This document shows, one piece after another, positions 34,801-44,067 of a stretch of DNA of 64,000 nucleotides. The notes beneath the pieces are model-generated. The model did not search any database, was not told the origin of the DNA, and saw only the letters and a list, made by a program, of their open reading frames with translations. The stretch covers positions 25,893-89,892 of the forward strand of contig NZ_LHVH01000028.1 in assembly GCF_001269885.1 (NCBI RefSeq). The letters run 5' to 3'. Positions within the stretch are counted from its first letter, which is position 1; each line of letters starts with the position of its first letter. Position numbers and translations under genes: made by a program. This DNA comes from Pseudomonas kilonensis (GTDB taxonomy: Bacteria; Pseudomonadota; Gammaproteobacteria; Pseudomonadales; Pseudomonadaceae).

Positions 34801-37692
34801 ATGCACACCGACACAACTCGCGAGAACCCGCAGGGCACCGCGCCGCTGGCCGCCGATTCGAACCCGGATCTGTCCGCCACCGCGCCGGGCCAACTGCGTG
34901 TGATCAAGCGTAACGGCACTGTCGTTCCTTACACCGATGACAAGATCACCGTCGCCATCACCAAAGCGTTTCTCGCAGTTGAAGGTGGCACCGCTGCCGC
35001 TTCGTCGCGAATCCACGACACCGTGGCCCGCCTGACCGAACAGGTCACCGCGACCTTCAAGCGTCGCATGCCCTCGGGCGGCACCATCCATATCGAAGAA
35101 ATCCAGGACCAGGTCGAACTGGCCCTGATGCGTGCCGGCGAGCAGAAAGTAGCCCGCGACTACGTGATCTACCGTGACTCCCGCGCCAAGGAACGTGCTA
35201 TCCGCACCCCGGCCGACGCACCGGTCCAGGCCCACCCATCGATCCGCATCGCCCGCGCCGACGGCAGCCTGGCGCCGCTGGACATGGGCCGCCTGAACAC
35301 CATCGTCACCGAGGCCTGCGAAGGCCTGGAAGAAGTCGATGGCGACCTGATCCAGCGCGAAACCCTGAAGAACCTCTATGACGGCGTCGCCCTCAAGGAC
35401 GTCAACACCGCGCTGGTGATGACCGCGCGGACCCTGGTGGAACGCGAGCCGAACTACTCCTTCGTGACCGCCCGCCTGCTGATGGACACCCTGCGTGCCG
35501 AAGGCCTGAGCTTCCTGGAAGTCGCCGAGAGCGCGACCCACCACGAAATGGTCGACCTGTACGCCAAGGCCTTGCCGGCCTACGTCGCCAAGGGTATCGA
35601 GTTCGAATTGCTGAACCCGGTCCTGGCCGAATTCGACCTGGAAAAACTCGGCAAGGCGATCAACCACGAGCGCGACCAGCAGTTCACCTACCTGGGCCTG
35701 CAAACCCTGTACGACCGTTACTTCATCCACAAGGATGGCGTGCGTTTCGAACTGCCGCAGATCTTCTTCATGCGCGTGGCCATGGGCCTGGCGATCGAAG
35801 AGAAGCAGCGCGAAGACCGTGCGATCGAGTTCTACAACCTGTTGTCGTCCTTCGACTACATGGCCTCGACCCCGACCCTGTTCAACGCCGGTACCCTGCG
35901 TCCACAGCTGTCGAGCTGCTACCTGACCACCGTTCCAGATGACCTGTCGGGCATCTACGGCGCGATCCACGACAACGCCATGCTGTCGAAATTCGCCGGT
36001 GGCCTGGGCAACGACTGGACTCCGGTTCGCGCATTGGGCTCGTACATCAAGGGCACCAACGGCAAATCCCAGGGCGTCGTGCCGTTCCTCAAAGTGGTCA
36101 ACGACACCGCAGTCGCGGTCAACCAGGGCGGCAAGCGCAAGGGCGCGGTCTGTGCCTACCTGGAAACCTGGCACATGGACATCGAAGAGTTCATCGAGCT
36201 GCGCAAGAACACCGGTGATGACCGTCGTCGTACCCACGACATGAACACCGCCAACTGGATCCCTGACCTGTTCATGAAGCGCGTCTTCGATGACGGCAAG
36301 TGGACCCTGTTCTCGCCATCCGAAGTGCCAGACCTGCACGACCTGACCGGCAAGGCTTTCGAAGAGCGCTACGAGTACTACGAAGCCCTGACCGAGTACA
36401 ACAAGATCAAGCTGTTCAAAGTCGTCCAGGCCAAAGACCTGTGGCGCAAGATGCTGTCGATGCTGTTCGAAACCGGCCACCCATGGCTGACCTTCAAGGA
36501 CCCGTGCAACCTGCGCAGCCCGCAGCAGCACGTGGGCGTGGTCCACAGCTCGAACCTGTGCACCGAGATCACCCTGAACACCAACAAGGACGAGATCGCG
36601 GTCTGCAACCTGGGCTCGATCAACCTGCCGAACCACATCGTCGACGGCAAGCTGGACACCGCCAAGCTGCAACGCACCGTGAACACCGCCGTGCGCATGC
36701 TCGACAACGTGATCGACATCAACTACTACTCGGTGCCACAGGCGAAGAACTCCAACTTCAAGCACCGTCCGGTCGGCTTGGGCATCATGGGCTTCCAGGA
36801 CGCCTTGTACCTGCAGCACATCCCGTACGGTTCCGATGCCGCGGTCGAGTTCGCCGACAAGTCCATGGAAGCGGTCAGCTACTACGCGATCCAGGCTTCC
36901 TGCGACCTGGCCGACGAGCGTGGCGCCTACGAGACGTTCCAGGGTTCGCTGTGGTCCCAGGGCATCCTGCCGCTGGACTCGCAACAGATCCTGATCGCCC
37001 AGCGCGGCCAGAAGTACATCGACGTTGACCTGAATGAATCCCTGGACTGGGCACCGGTTCGTGCCCGTGTACAGAAAGGCATTCGTAACTCCAACATCAT
37101 GGCCATCGCACCGACCGCCACCATCGCCAACATCACTGGCGTGTCGCAGTCGATCGAACCGACCTACCAGAACCTGTATGTGAAATCGAACCTGTCGGGC
37201 GAGTTCACCGTGATCAACCCGTACCTGGTTCGCGACCTCAAGGCCCGTGGCCTGTGGGACTCGGTCATGATCAACGACCTGAAGTACTACGACGGTTCGG
37301 TGCAGCAGATCGAACGCATCCCGCAAGAGCTCAAAGAGCTCTACGCCACTGCGTTCGAAGTGGACACCAAGTGGATCGTCGACGCCGCCAGCCGTCGCCA
37401 GAAGTGGATCGACCAGGCTCAGTCGCTGAACCTGTACATCGCCGGTGCTTCGGGCAAGAAGCTGGACGTGACCTACCGCATGGCCTGGTACCGTGGTCTG
37501 AAAACCACTTACTACCTCCGTGCCCTGGCCGCGACCAGCACCGAGAAGTCGACCATCAACACCGGCAAGCTGAACGCTGTTTCCAGCGGCGGCAACCACG
37601 GTGACGATTCGGTCCTGGCTGCTCCAGCAGGCCCAGCGCCAGTGCCAAAGGCCTGCGCGATCGACGAGCCGGATTGCGAAGCTTGCCAATAA
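34801..37692 (+). CDS. nrdA: class Ia ribonucleoside-diphosphate reductase, alpha subunit
   Basis: 963 residues. It makes dNDPs from NDPs with the NrdB radical subunit. Two ATP-cones are visible: LRVIKRNGTVVPYTDDKI (from about residue 32) and IRIARADGSLAPLDMGRL (from about 144); duplicated cones are known in Pseudomonas NrdA and control oligomerisation. Active-site Cys lie in LRPQLSSCYLTT, SSNLCTEITLN and IAVCNLGSINL, and a C-terminal CEAC pair for reduction by thioredoxin. ATG 34801 follows GTGGAG. nrdB is not next to it. Confidence 0.97.
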   Translation: MHTDTTRENPQGTAPLAADSNPDLSATAPGQLRVIKRNGTVVPYTDDKITVAITKAFLAVEGGTAAASSRIHDTVARLTEQVTATFKRRMPSGGTIHIEEIQDQVELALMRAGEQKVARDYVIYRDSRAKERAIRTPADAPVQAHPSIRIARADGSLAPLDMGRLNTIVTEACEGLEEVDGDLIQRETLKNLYDGVALKDVNTALVMTARTLVEREPNYSFVTARLLMDTLRAEGLSFLEVAESATHHEMVDLYAKALPAYVAKGIEFELLNPVLAEFDLEKLGKAINHERDQQFTYLGLQTLYDRYFIHKDGVRFELPQIFFMRVAMGLAIEEKQREDRAIEFYNLLSSFDYMASTPTLFNAGTLRPQLSSCYLTTVPDDLSGIYGAIHDNAMLSKFAGGLGNDWTPVRALGSYIKGTNGKSQGVVPFLKVVNDTAVAVNQGGKRKGAVCAYLETWHMDIEEFIELRKNTGDDRRRTHDMNTANWIPDLFMKRVFDDGKWTLFSPSEVPDLHDLTGKAFEERYEYYEALTEYNKIKLFKVVQAKDLWRKMLSMLFETGHPWLTFKDPCNLRSPQQHVGVVHSSNLCTEITLNTNKDEIAVCNLGSINLPNHIVDGKLDTAKLQRTVNTAVRMLDNVIDINYYSVPQAKNSNFKHRPVGLGIMGFQDALYLQHIPYGSDAAVEFADKSMEAVSYYAIQASCDLADERGAYETFQGSLWSQGILPLDSQQILIAQRGQKYIDVDLNESLDWAPVRARVQKGIRNSNIMAIAPTATIANITGVSQSIEPTYQNLYVKSNLSGEFTVINPYLVRDLKARGLWDSVMINDLKYYDGSVQQIERIPQELKELYATAFEVDTKWIVDAASRRQKWIDQAQSLNLYIAGASGKKLDVTYRMAWYRGLKTTYYLRALAATSTEKSTINTGKLNAVSSGGNHGDDSVLAAPAGPAPVPKACAIDEPDCEACQ

Positions 37693-37735
37693 GCTGAGCG
37701 GGTGGGCACGTAAAAGCGCCTGCTGAAAGAAGCCC

Positions 37736-37769
37736 CCGATAGACTGCTGGTTTATCGGGGGTTTTCTTT
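37736..37769 (+). terminator. Rho-independent terminator of nrdA
   Basis: CCCCCGATA ... TATCGGGGG stem followed by TTTTCTTTT, 44 bp after the stop. Confidence 0.92.
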
Positions 37770-37785
37770 TGCCTGGAGAAAAGTC

Positions 37786-37885
37786 GGTGCCTGGACTGGC
37801 CCCATCGCGAGCAAGCTCGCTCCCACAGGGGTAAGCATTCCAATGTGGGAGCGAGCTTGCTCGCGATGGGGTCAGGCCAGGCACC
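37786..37885. repeat. REP doublet (family A), inverted order
   Basis: GGTGCCTGG and CCATCGCGAGCAAGCTCGCT at the left, inverse AGCGAGCTTGCTCGCGATGG and CCAGGCACC at the right. Confidence 0.9.
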
Positions 37886-37904
37886 ACAAAAATCACCGCC
37901 CATG

Positions 37905-37930
37905 AAAAAGCCCCTCTTGCGAGGGGCTCC
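37905..37930 (-). terminator. Rho-independent terminator of flgE
   Basis: Minus-strand AGCCCCTC-GCAA-GAGGGGCT followed by TTTTT. Confidence 0.92.
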
Positions 37931-37958
37931 TTGTGCAGCCTTCAAACAACCATCGACA

Positions 37959-39257
37959 TCAAGCCATCTGAATGATGGTCTGCATGATGGTGCTCTGTGT
38001 GGAGATGGTCTTGGCGTTCGCCTGGTAGTTGCTTTGCGCCTTGATCAGCTCGACCAGTTCGTTGGTCAGGTTGACGTTGGACTCTTCCAGGGAGTTGGAG
38101 ACGATCGAACCCAGGGTCCCGGTTTCCGGAGCATCGTAGCCCGGGATGCCCGAGGCGAAGGTTTCTTTCCAGCTGGTGCCGCCTACCGGCTGCAAACCCT
38201 GCTCGTTGGTGAAACTGGCGAGGGCGAGCTGACCGATCGGCTTGGTCTGGTTGTTGCTGAAGTTGGCCAGCAATACACCGCTGCCGTCGATGGTCAGGTT
38301 GGTGATCTGGCCAGTGGCGTAACCGTTCTGAGCCGGGATCGAACGCGCGGTGTCGGCGTTGAACTGGGTGGTATTGCCCATGGAGATCGTGATGGTTGGT
38401 GCACTGGCGGCGCCGTTGGCGGTCCATGTCCCGTTGGTCACGGTGCCAGGAACCCAACCGGTCAATACCAGATCGCTATTGACCGTCGCTGGCGGAGTGG
38501 TGACCGTGGTCAACCTGCCGCTCGAATCGAAGTTCATGGTCGAAGGAACAGGCGCGGTCACACCGGTCGTGGTCGGCGCGGTGCCGTTGAGGTTACGACC
38601 ATCGATCAAGGTATAGACGTTCCAGGTGTTGCCGGCAGTCTTGACCATGTACTGGTCCATGGAATGCTGGTTGCCTTGGGTGTCATAGACCGGGGTGGTG
38701 AATTGCTTGGTGAACGTGGCGGTGTCGGCCGGATTGAACGCCGCGGTGATCGGCGTTGCCGTCGAGTTCAGGTTGATCGTCGAGGAAACCAGGCTGGTGG
38801 CATTCGGCGGCAGGTTCGAGGTGTCGATGCGCAGGTCGGTCAGGATACCGTTCTGGATCTTGCCGTTGGCATCCACGCCATAGCCTTGCAGGCGCGAAGT
38901 GCCGTCGCTGTTGGTGATGAAGCCTTCCTTGTCGGTCTTGAAGGTACCGGCACGGGTGTAGCTCAGGGAGCCGTCGTTGCTCAGGACAAAGAAGCCCTGG
39001 CCCTGGATGCCCATGTCCAGCACGTTGCCGGTGTTGTTCACGTCACCCTGGCCGAACTGCTGGGAAACGTTGGCCAGGCGCACGCCGTTGCCGACGGTCT
39101 TGCTGCCCGAACCCAGCTTGGTGGCCGAGTAGACGTCTTCGAATTCCGCGCGGGACGATTTGAAACCGGTGGTCGCCACGTTGGCGATGTTGTTGCCGGT
39201 CACGTCCAGCTGTTTGTTGGCTGCATAGAGACCGCTAAGGCCGATGTTGAAAGACAT
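37959..39257 (-). CDS. flgE: flagellar hook protein FlgE
   Basis: 432 residues. It polymerises into the hook. N-terminal MSFNIGLSGLYAANKQLDVTG and NNIANVATTGFKSS are the FlgE/FlgG-family signature, and the C-terminus ELVELIKAQSNYQANAKTIS closes the D0 coiled coil. The variable middle is rich in Thr/Ser/Asn. AGGAG precedes the ATG. It is the last gene of flgBCDE and has its own terminator. Confidence 0.96.
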   Translation of the reverse strand: MSFNIGLSGLYAANKQLDVTGNNIANVATTGFKSSRAEFEDVYSATKLGSGSKTVGNGVRLANVSQQFGQGDVNNTGNVLDMGIQGQGFFVLSNDGSLSYTRAGTFKTDKEGFITNSDGTSRLQGYGVDANGKIQNGILTDLRIDTSNLPPNATSLVSSTINLNSTATPITAAFNPADTATFTKQFTTPVYDTQGNQHSMDQYMVKTAGNTWNVYTLIDGRNLNGTAPTTTGVTAPVPSTMNFDSSGRLTTVTTPPATVNSDLVLTGWVPGTVTNGTWTANGAASAPTITISMGNTTQFNADTARSIPAQNGYATGQITNLTIDGSGVLLANFSNNQTKPIGQLALASFTNEQGLQPVGGTSWKETFASGIPGYDAPETGTLGSIVSNSLEESNVNLTNELVELIKAQSNYQANAKTISTQSTIMQTIIQMA

Positions 39258-39285
39258 GTTGACTCCTTTTGCCGGTTAGTCGGCT

Positions 39286-40008
39286 CTACATACCAATAGT
39301 TTGTACTTTGGACAGGGCAATGCTGCCCAGTCCGGCCAGGTTGAGCATCAGTTCACCGCCCGTCTGGCTGATCGTCACGCTGCTGACCGTGGCCGGCAGG
39401 TTGGTGATCAACGACGTGGCCTTGCCGTCGATGGTGGTCGAGGCCGCGAAGGTGTAAGTGCCCGATTCAACGACCGTGCCCGCATCGTTCTTGCCATCCC
39501 AGATGAACGCGGAATTGCCGGCGTTCTGGCTGCCCAAGTCGATGGTACGAACGGTCTTGCCGTCCTTGTCCACGATCTTGACGGCGACAGAAGACACCGA
39601 TGTCGGTACCACCACCGTGCCGTTGAGGCTCTTGGAGGTATCGACCACCGCCTTGTCACCCGGGGCAATGACCGAGCGGCCCACCAGCGACGAGGCCTGC
39701 AAGGCCTGGGACGAGTTGTAGTTGCCGGCGATGCCGCTCACCGTCTCGTTGAGGGTGGTGATGCCTTCCAGGCTGCTGAACTGCGCCAACTGGGCAACGA
39801 ACTCACCGTTATCCTGTGGCTCCAGCGGGTTCTGGTTTTTCAGTTGGGTCACGAGCAACTGCAGGAACGCATCCTTGCCCAATTCCTTCTTGCCGGTCGC
39901 CGAACCAGTCACCGTGCCCAGGGAATCAGTCGTGGTGTTGGTCTTGACCGAGGAGTTGGCCAGAATCTCGTTGAGGCTCAAACCACTTGTCGTATTGGTA
40001 ACGCTCAT
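39286..40008 (-). CDS. flgD: flagellar hook cap / assembly protein FlgD
   Basis: 240 residues. It caps the growing hook. LGKDAFLQLLVTQLKNQNPLEPQDN is the conserved FlgD N-terminal segment (about residues 43-67; shown here in part of its length), followed by FVAQLAQFSSLEG and a Tudor/Ig-like C-terminal part ending in FlgD-type strands. GGGGCGAG before the ATG. 28 bp upstream of flgE. Confidence 0.95.
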   Translation of the reverse strand: MSVTNTTSGLSLNEILANSSVKTNTTTDSLGTVTGSATGKKELGKDAFLQLLVTQLKNQNPLEPQDNGEFVAQLAQFSSLEGITTLNETVSGIAGNYNSSQALQASSLVGRSVIAPGDKAVVDTSKSLNGTVVVPTSVSSVAVKIVDKDGKTVRTIDLGSQNAGNSAFIWDGKNDAGTVVESGTYTFAASTTIDGKATSLITNLPATVSSVTISQTGGELMLNLAGLGSIALSKVQTIGM

Positions 40009-40023
40009 GTGACTCGCCCCTTA

Positions 40024-40467
40024 TCACTGACCGAGGGTCAGGACCTTCTGCATCATGGTTTTGGCGGTGTTCATCATTTCGACGTTGGTCTGGAACGAAC
40101 GGCTGGCGGAAATCATGTCGGCCATTTCTTCGACGACGTTGACGTTCGGGTAGTAGACGTAGCCCTTGGCGTCGGCAGCCGGATGGTTTGGCTCATAACG
40201 GGCATCGAGGTTGCTCTGGTCTTCGACCACGCCAAGCACTTGTACGCCCTGCCCGGCCGCGTCCTGCTCCTGGAACAGCGAATCGCTGCCGCCGGACTGG
40301 CCGCCCTGGAACATGGTGGCGAATACCGGGTGGCGGGCGCGGTAGGTCTGGTCGATGCTCGACGAAACGGTCTCGGCGTTGGCGATGTTACTGGCGACGG
40401 TGTTCAGGCGAGTGGTCTGGGCACTCATGGCACTGCCGGCAATGTTGAATACGCTAGCAATCGACAT
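40024..40467 (-). CDS. flgC: flagellar basal-body rod protein FlgC
   Basis: 147 residues. Proximal rod subunit. N-terminal SVFNIAGSAMSAQTTRLNTV and ASNIANAETVSSS, and the C-terminal EMADMISASRSFQTNVEMMN are the usual rod-protein heptads. A GGAG Shine-Dalgarno site overlaps the end of flgB, three bases upstream. Confidence 0.96.
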   Translation of the reverse strand: MSIASVFNIAGSAMSAQTTRLNTVASNIANAETVSSSIDQTYRARHPVFATMFQGGQSGGSDSLFQEQDAAGQGVQVLGVVEDQSNLDARYEPNHPAADAKGYVYYPNVNVVEEMADMISASRSFQTNVEMMNTAKTMMQKVLTLGQ

Positions 40468-40470
40468 GGC

Positions 40471-40878
40471 TTACTCTCCGCGCAGGGCCGATACCAGCCC
40501 TTTGAACTTGCTGTTGAGCAGGGTGAAGCTGGCCTGGAAGTTCACGGAGTTTTCCGTGTAGTTGGACTGTTCCAGTTGAGCGTCCACGGTGTTCTGGTCG
40601 ATCGACGGCTGCATCGGCGTGCGATACATCAGCGATTCGTCGCCATTGCCCAGGCCTTCGGCTTCGATATGACGGGTGTTGGTCATGTTCAGGGCGAAGT
40701 GGCCGTTCTTGGTCTTCTCGCTCTGCTCGGCGAGCACCTTGGAGAAGTCCAGGTCACGCGCCTTGTAGTTCGGGGTGTCGGCGTTGGCGATGTTGTTGGC
40801 CAGGACTTCGGCACGCTGGGCGCGGAAGCTCAGGGCCTGTTCGTGGATACCGAGCGCTTTATCGAAGCTGATGCTCAT
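40471..40878 (-). CDS. flgB: flagellar basal-body rod protein FlgB
   Basis: 135 residues. First rod subunit, first gene of flgBCDE. ALSFRAQRAEVLANNIANAD and TPNYKARDLDFSKVL are the family markers; LNSKFKGLVSALRGE ends it. A sigma-54 promoter lies 45 bp upstream. Confidence 0.96.
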   Translation of the reverse strand: MSISFDKALGIHEQALSFRAQRAEVLANNIANADTPNYKARDLDFSKVLAEQSEKTKNGHFALNMTNTRHIEAEGLGNGDESLMYRTPMQPSIDQNTVDAQLEQSNYTENSVNFQASFTLLNSKFKGLVSALRGE

Positions 40879-40922
40879 GGCGGAAACCTTTGGGTGACCA
40901 GAATGTACGTACGACGGCTAAA

Positions 40923-40937
40923 GCAAGCGCCGTGCCA
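40923..40937 (-). promoter_or_regulatory. Sigma-54 promoter of flgBCDE
   Basis: Minus-strand TGGCACGGCGCTTGC matches TGGCAC-N5-TTGC exactly. Rod and hook genes are RpoN-dependent (FleQ/FleR) in Pseudomonas. The 361-bp gap between flgB and cheR holds this promoter, a REP doublet and the cheR terminator. Confidence 0.9.
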
Positions 40938-41062
40938 TTTTCAGAAACCCCATAAACCGGGGCTTTGCGGGCACCGGCAACGCGGCAATGCCAGAAAAGC
41001 GGCAACGGGTTTCCGCCGGCTGCCGCTTTTCTGCCGCTTTTCAAGGGCAGTGATATTCCAAA

Positions 41063-41151
41063 TGTGGGAGCGGGCTTGCTCGCGAAAGCGGTGTGACTGT
41101 GACAGTTATCTTGACTGACACACCGCTTTCGCGAGCAAGCCCGCTCCCACA
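41063..41151. repeat. REP doublet (family A)
   Basis: TGTGGGAGCGGGCTTGCTCG with CGAAAGCGGTGTG arms and the inverse copy, between flgB promoter and cheR. Confidence 0.92.
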
Positions 41152-41187
41152 GGGGATTGGTGGTGAATGGAGGAAAAACTGGCAGGC

Positions 41188-41226
41188 AAAAAAAACGGGA
41201 GCCCTTTGGGACTCCCGTTTTTTTGA
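41188..41226. terminator. Terminator of cheR (hairpin with T-runs on both strands)
   Basis: AAAAAAACGGGAGCCC-TTT-GGGACTCCCGTTTTTTT with one bulged base; usable in both directions. Confidence 0.92.
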
Positions 41227-41239
41227 CAGCTCAAGCCAA

Positions 41240-42067
41240 TCACTTTGCCTGGTAGATGATCCCCGGGCTGCATTGGACCATCTGGTAATGATCCGGCAAA
41301 CCGTTCAACGCCTCGGAGGCGCCGAGGAACAGGTAACCACCCGGCTTGAGCGTGCTGTGGATGCGCAGCAGGATGTCTTTCTTCACTTCGGCAGAGAAGT
41401 AGATCAGCACGTTGCGGCAGAACACGATGTCGAACTTGCCCAGGCTGGCATAGCTGTCCAACAGGTTGAACGAGCGGAACTCCACCCGGCTCTTGATCGG
41501 CGCCTTGACCACCCATTTACCCGGCCCTTTCGGATCGAAGAACCGTTGCAGGCGATCCGGCGACAGGCCACGGCCGATGGCCAGGCTGTCGTACTCGCCG
41601 GTCTTGCAGTTGTTGAGCATGGTTCCGGACAGGTCGGTGGCGACGATCTGCACGCCGCCTTTCAACTGGCCGAGGTTGGAGCGTTCGAACTCATCGATGG
41701 ACATCGACAGCGAATAGGGTTCCTGCCCCGATGAACAGGCCGCCGACCAGATTCGCAGGCGCTGGCCCGGGCTGGCCTTGATGGCTGCCGGCAGCACTCT
41801 GTTCTTCAGCACCTCGAACGGATAGGTGTCACGAAACCACAGGGTTTCGTTGGTGGTCATGGCGTCCACCACCATCTCGCGCAAGCCGCTGCGCGGTTGG
41901 GTCTGGATACGCTGCACCAGCTCGCCCAATGACTTGAGGCCCTGTTGCTCCATCAATTTATTGAGACGGCTCGACACCAGGTACTGCTTGTTTTCACCAA
42001 GCAAGATGCCACAGGCTTTTTCCAGGAAGACCCGGAACTGTTCGAAATCCAAATTACCCGTAGACAA
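41240..42067 (-). CDS. cheR: chemotaxis protein methyltransferase CheR
   Basis: 275 residues. It methylates glutamates of chemoreceptors with SAM. I start at TTG 42067 (STGNLDFEQFRVFLEK) because AAAGAGG precedes it and the family N-terminus begins there. N-terminal helical domain, then TNETLWFRD, the SAM motif WSAACSSGQEPYSLSM, and FDIVFCRNVLIYF. Downstream of cheV on the same transcript. Confidence 0.94.
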   Translation of the reverse strand: MSTGNLDFEQFRVFLEKACGILLGENKQYLVSSRLNKLMEQQGLKSLGELVQRIQTQPRSGLREMVVDAMTTNETLWFRDTYPFEVLKNRVLPAAIKASPGQRLRIWSAACSSGQEPYSLSMSIDEFERSNLGQLKGGVQIVATDLSGTMLNNCKTGEYDSLAIGRGLSPDRLQRFFDPKGPGKWVVKAPIKSRVEFRSFNLLDSYASLGKFDIVFCRNVLIYFSAEVKKDILLRIHSTLKPGGYLFLGASEALNGLPDHYQMVQCSPGIIYQAK

Positions 42068-42125
42068 GATACCGCCTCTTTCATCGTGTTGACTTGCCGG
42101 GCGCACCACGCGCCCGACCTTTACT

Positions 42126-43052
42126 TTATTCTGCTGCCTTGATCCGATCGACGACCCGGGAAGCCAGGTCATCGGGGCGGAATTTCGCCAGGAAATCGTC
42201 GGCACCGACCTTCTTGACCATCGCCTGGTTGAAAACCCCGGACAACGAAGTATGCAAGATGATGTGCAGCTTTTGCATGCGCGGGTCGCTGCGGATTTCC
42301 GAGGTCAGGGTGTACCCGTCCATCTCCGGCATCTCGATGTCGGAGATCATCATCAGAAACTCTTCTTCCGGCTTCTTGCCCTCGTCGACCAGTTTGCGCA
42401 GGTAATCCAGCGCCTGCCGTCCATCGTTCAAGGCCACCACCTCGACGCCGATCGTTTGTAGACAACGGGTGACTTGCTTACGTGCCACCGAAGAATCATC
42501 AACGGTCAGTACGCGCAGTGAAATCGCCTTGTGCTGGGTTTCGGCATCGACCACGCCCAGGGAAATGGTCTCCGTGGTGGGCGCCACTTCGGCAAGGATC
42601 TTCTCCACGTCGATGATTTCCACCAGTTGGTTATCGACCCGGGTCACCGCCGTCAGGTAGTGATCGCGGCCGGTGCCCTTGGGTGGCGGATGGATCTCCT
42701 CCCAGTTCATGTTGACGATCCGCTCCACCGAGCGCACCAGAAAACCCTGGGTCTTGGTGTTGTACTCGGTGATGATCACAAACGGATTGCTCTGGTCCAG
42801 CAGCCGGCCGGAACCCGTCGCCATCGCCAGGTCGAGAATCGGGATGGTCGCCCCGCGGATATTCGCCACGCCGCACACGACGGGATTGGACTTGGGCATC
42901 AGGGTCAGCTTGGGGCATTGCAGCACCTCGCGAACCTTGAATACGTTGATCCCATACATTTGTTGGCCGTCGAGACGGAACAACAACAGCTCGAGGCGAT
43001 TCTGACCGACCAGCTGAGTGCGCTGGTTTACCGAATCCATTACTCCCGCCAT
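42126..43052 (-). CDS. cheV: chemotaxis coupling protein CheV
   Basis: 308 residues. CheW-like domain (about 20-165; LELLLFRLDGQQMYGINVFK, VCGVANIRGATIPILDL) fused to a receiver (about 180-305) with phospho-Asp in MMISDIEMPEMDG and Lys in VGADDFLAKF. It links receptors to CheA and acts as a phosphate sink for adaptation. AGGAG before ATG 43052. Divergent from flgA. Confidence 0.95.
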   Translation of the reverse strand: MAGVMDSVNQRTQLVGQNRLELLLFRLDGQQMYGINVFKVREVLQCPKLTLMPKSNPVVCGVANIRGATIPILDLAMATGSGRLLDQSNPFVIITEYNTKTQGFLVRSVERIVNMNWEEIHPPPKGTGRDHYLTAVTRVDNQLVEIIDVEKILAEVAPTTETISLGVVDAETQHKAISLRVLTVDDSSVARKQVTRCLQTIGVEVVALNDGRQALDYLRKLVDEGKKPEEEFLMMISDIEMPEMDGYTLTSEIRSDPRMQKLHIILHTSLSGVFNQAMVKKVGADDFLAKFRPDDLASRVVDRIKAAE

Positions 43053-43103
43053 GCCCTGACTCCTACATAACGCTAATGTGTCCGACGCGCATTCATCACT
43101 AAA

Positions 43104-43118
43104 CGGCACGGGGCTTGC
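43104..43118 (+). promoter_or_regulatory. Sigma-54-type promoter abutting flgA
   Basis: CGGCACGGGGCTTGC has the GG-N10-GC core of RpoN promoters. The predicted transcript start, about 12 bp after the GC, falls at or next to the flgA ATG (43131), leaving little or no leader. Confidence 0.7.
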
Positions 43119-43130
43119 TATTGAACCGGC

Positions 43131-43895
43131 ATGAACGCACAAACGACATTTTCTCGACGCCTGACCACTCACTGCCGCCACTGGCTCGGTGCACTGCTGG
43201 CTGTCTGCTTGTTCGCTTCGGGCGGTCCTGCCCTTGCTGCAGTTCCGGTTACCTTGCCTGATCTACTTATCGGCGTCACTCAGGGCTTTCTTGAATTCAC
43301 CGTAGAAGACTATCTGGCTACCAGTCAAACCGAAGGTCGTTACGAAATCGAAGTCAACCAGCTCGACCCACGCTTGCGCATGCCCATGTGTGACAAGGAA
43401 TTGACTGCTTCGCTGGAGAGCCCGGCCCGGCCCCTGGGCCGCGTCACGGTGAAGGTTCGTTGCGACAGCGCCGCGCCCTGGACGGTGTTCGTGCCCGCTC
43501 AAGTGCGCCTGTTTCGAGACATTGTCACCACCACTCGTCCGCTTAAACGGGCCGGGATCGTCGAGCCCCAGGACGTGATATTGCGCGAACGGGACATCAG
43601 CCAGATCACCCAGGGCTTCCTGACCTCCGTCGACCAGGCCATCGGGCAGAAACTTGTCCGACCAATGGTCGCCGATCAGGTCGTGACACTGGTGCACCTG
43701 GAGCAGGCCGAGGTGGTCCGCAAGGGCGACCAGGTGGTCATCACCGCCCGCAGCGGCTCCCTGGCCGTGCGGATGCCCGGCGAGGCCCTGTCCAACGGCG
43801 GCATGCGTGAACAGATACGGGTAAAAAACCTCAACTCCCAGCGCGTGATCAAGGCGCAAGTGATGGCCCCTGGCCAAGTGGAAGTGGCGATGTAG
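43131..43895 (+). CDS. flgA: flagellar P-ring assembly chaperone FlgA
   Basis: 254 residues. Periplasmic chaperone for FlgI. Signal peptide with core WLGALLAVCLFASG. SAF domain in the middle (RPLKRAGIVEPQDVIL, KLVRPMVADQVV) and C-terminal IRVKNLNSQRVIKAQVMAPG, all standard for FlgA. No Shine-Dalgarno site precedes the ATG, in keeping with the promoter position just upstream. Confidence 0.95.
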   Translation: MNAQTTFSRRLTTHCRHWLGALLAVCLFASGGPALAAVPVTLPDLLIGVTQGFLEFTVEDYLATSQTEGRYEIEVNQLDPRLRMPMCDKELTASLESPARPLGRVTVKVRCDSAAPWTVFVPAQVRLFRDIVTTTRPLKRAGIVEPQDVILRERDISQITQGFLTSVDQAIGQKLVRPMVADQVVTLVHLEQAEVVRKGDQVVITARSGSLAVRMPGEALSNGGMREQIRVKNLNSQRVIKAQVMAPGQVEVAM

Positions 43896-44004
43896 TGATT
43901 GGGTAGAGGAGGTAGAAAGCTGGCGCTTGATCCCGGTGTTCCCTAGACTGTGCCTTACACAAAGGCAAGCGCAGACGTGCGCACGCTCATTGTATAAATG
44001 AGCC

Positions 44005-44031
44005 TAAAGTTTTTTGGGGGATGGCCGAAAA
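44005..44031 (+). promoter_or_regulatory. FliA (sigma-28) promoter of flgM
   Basis: TAAAGTTT-N11-GCCGAAAA, nearly the full sigma-28 consensus (TAAAGTTT-N11-GCCGATAA), ending 36 bp before the flgM ATG. Confidence 0.85.
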
Positions 44032-44067
44032 CATGGCAAGCGTCCAAATACCCAGAGGTTTTTTACC

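Noticed and set aside
34738..37896. A 1052-codon open frame on the minus strand opposite nrdA
   Set aside because: It mirrors nrdA exactly. In high-GC genes the antisense frame often stays open by codon bias; the product has no domain pattern and is low-complexity in V, D, Q, H.
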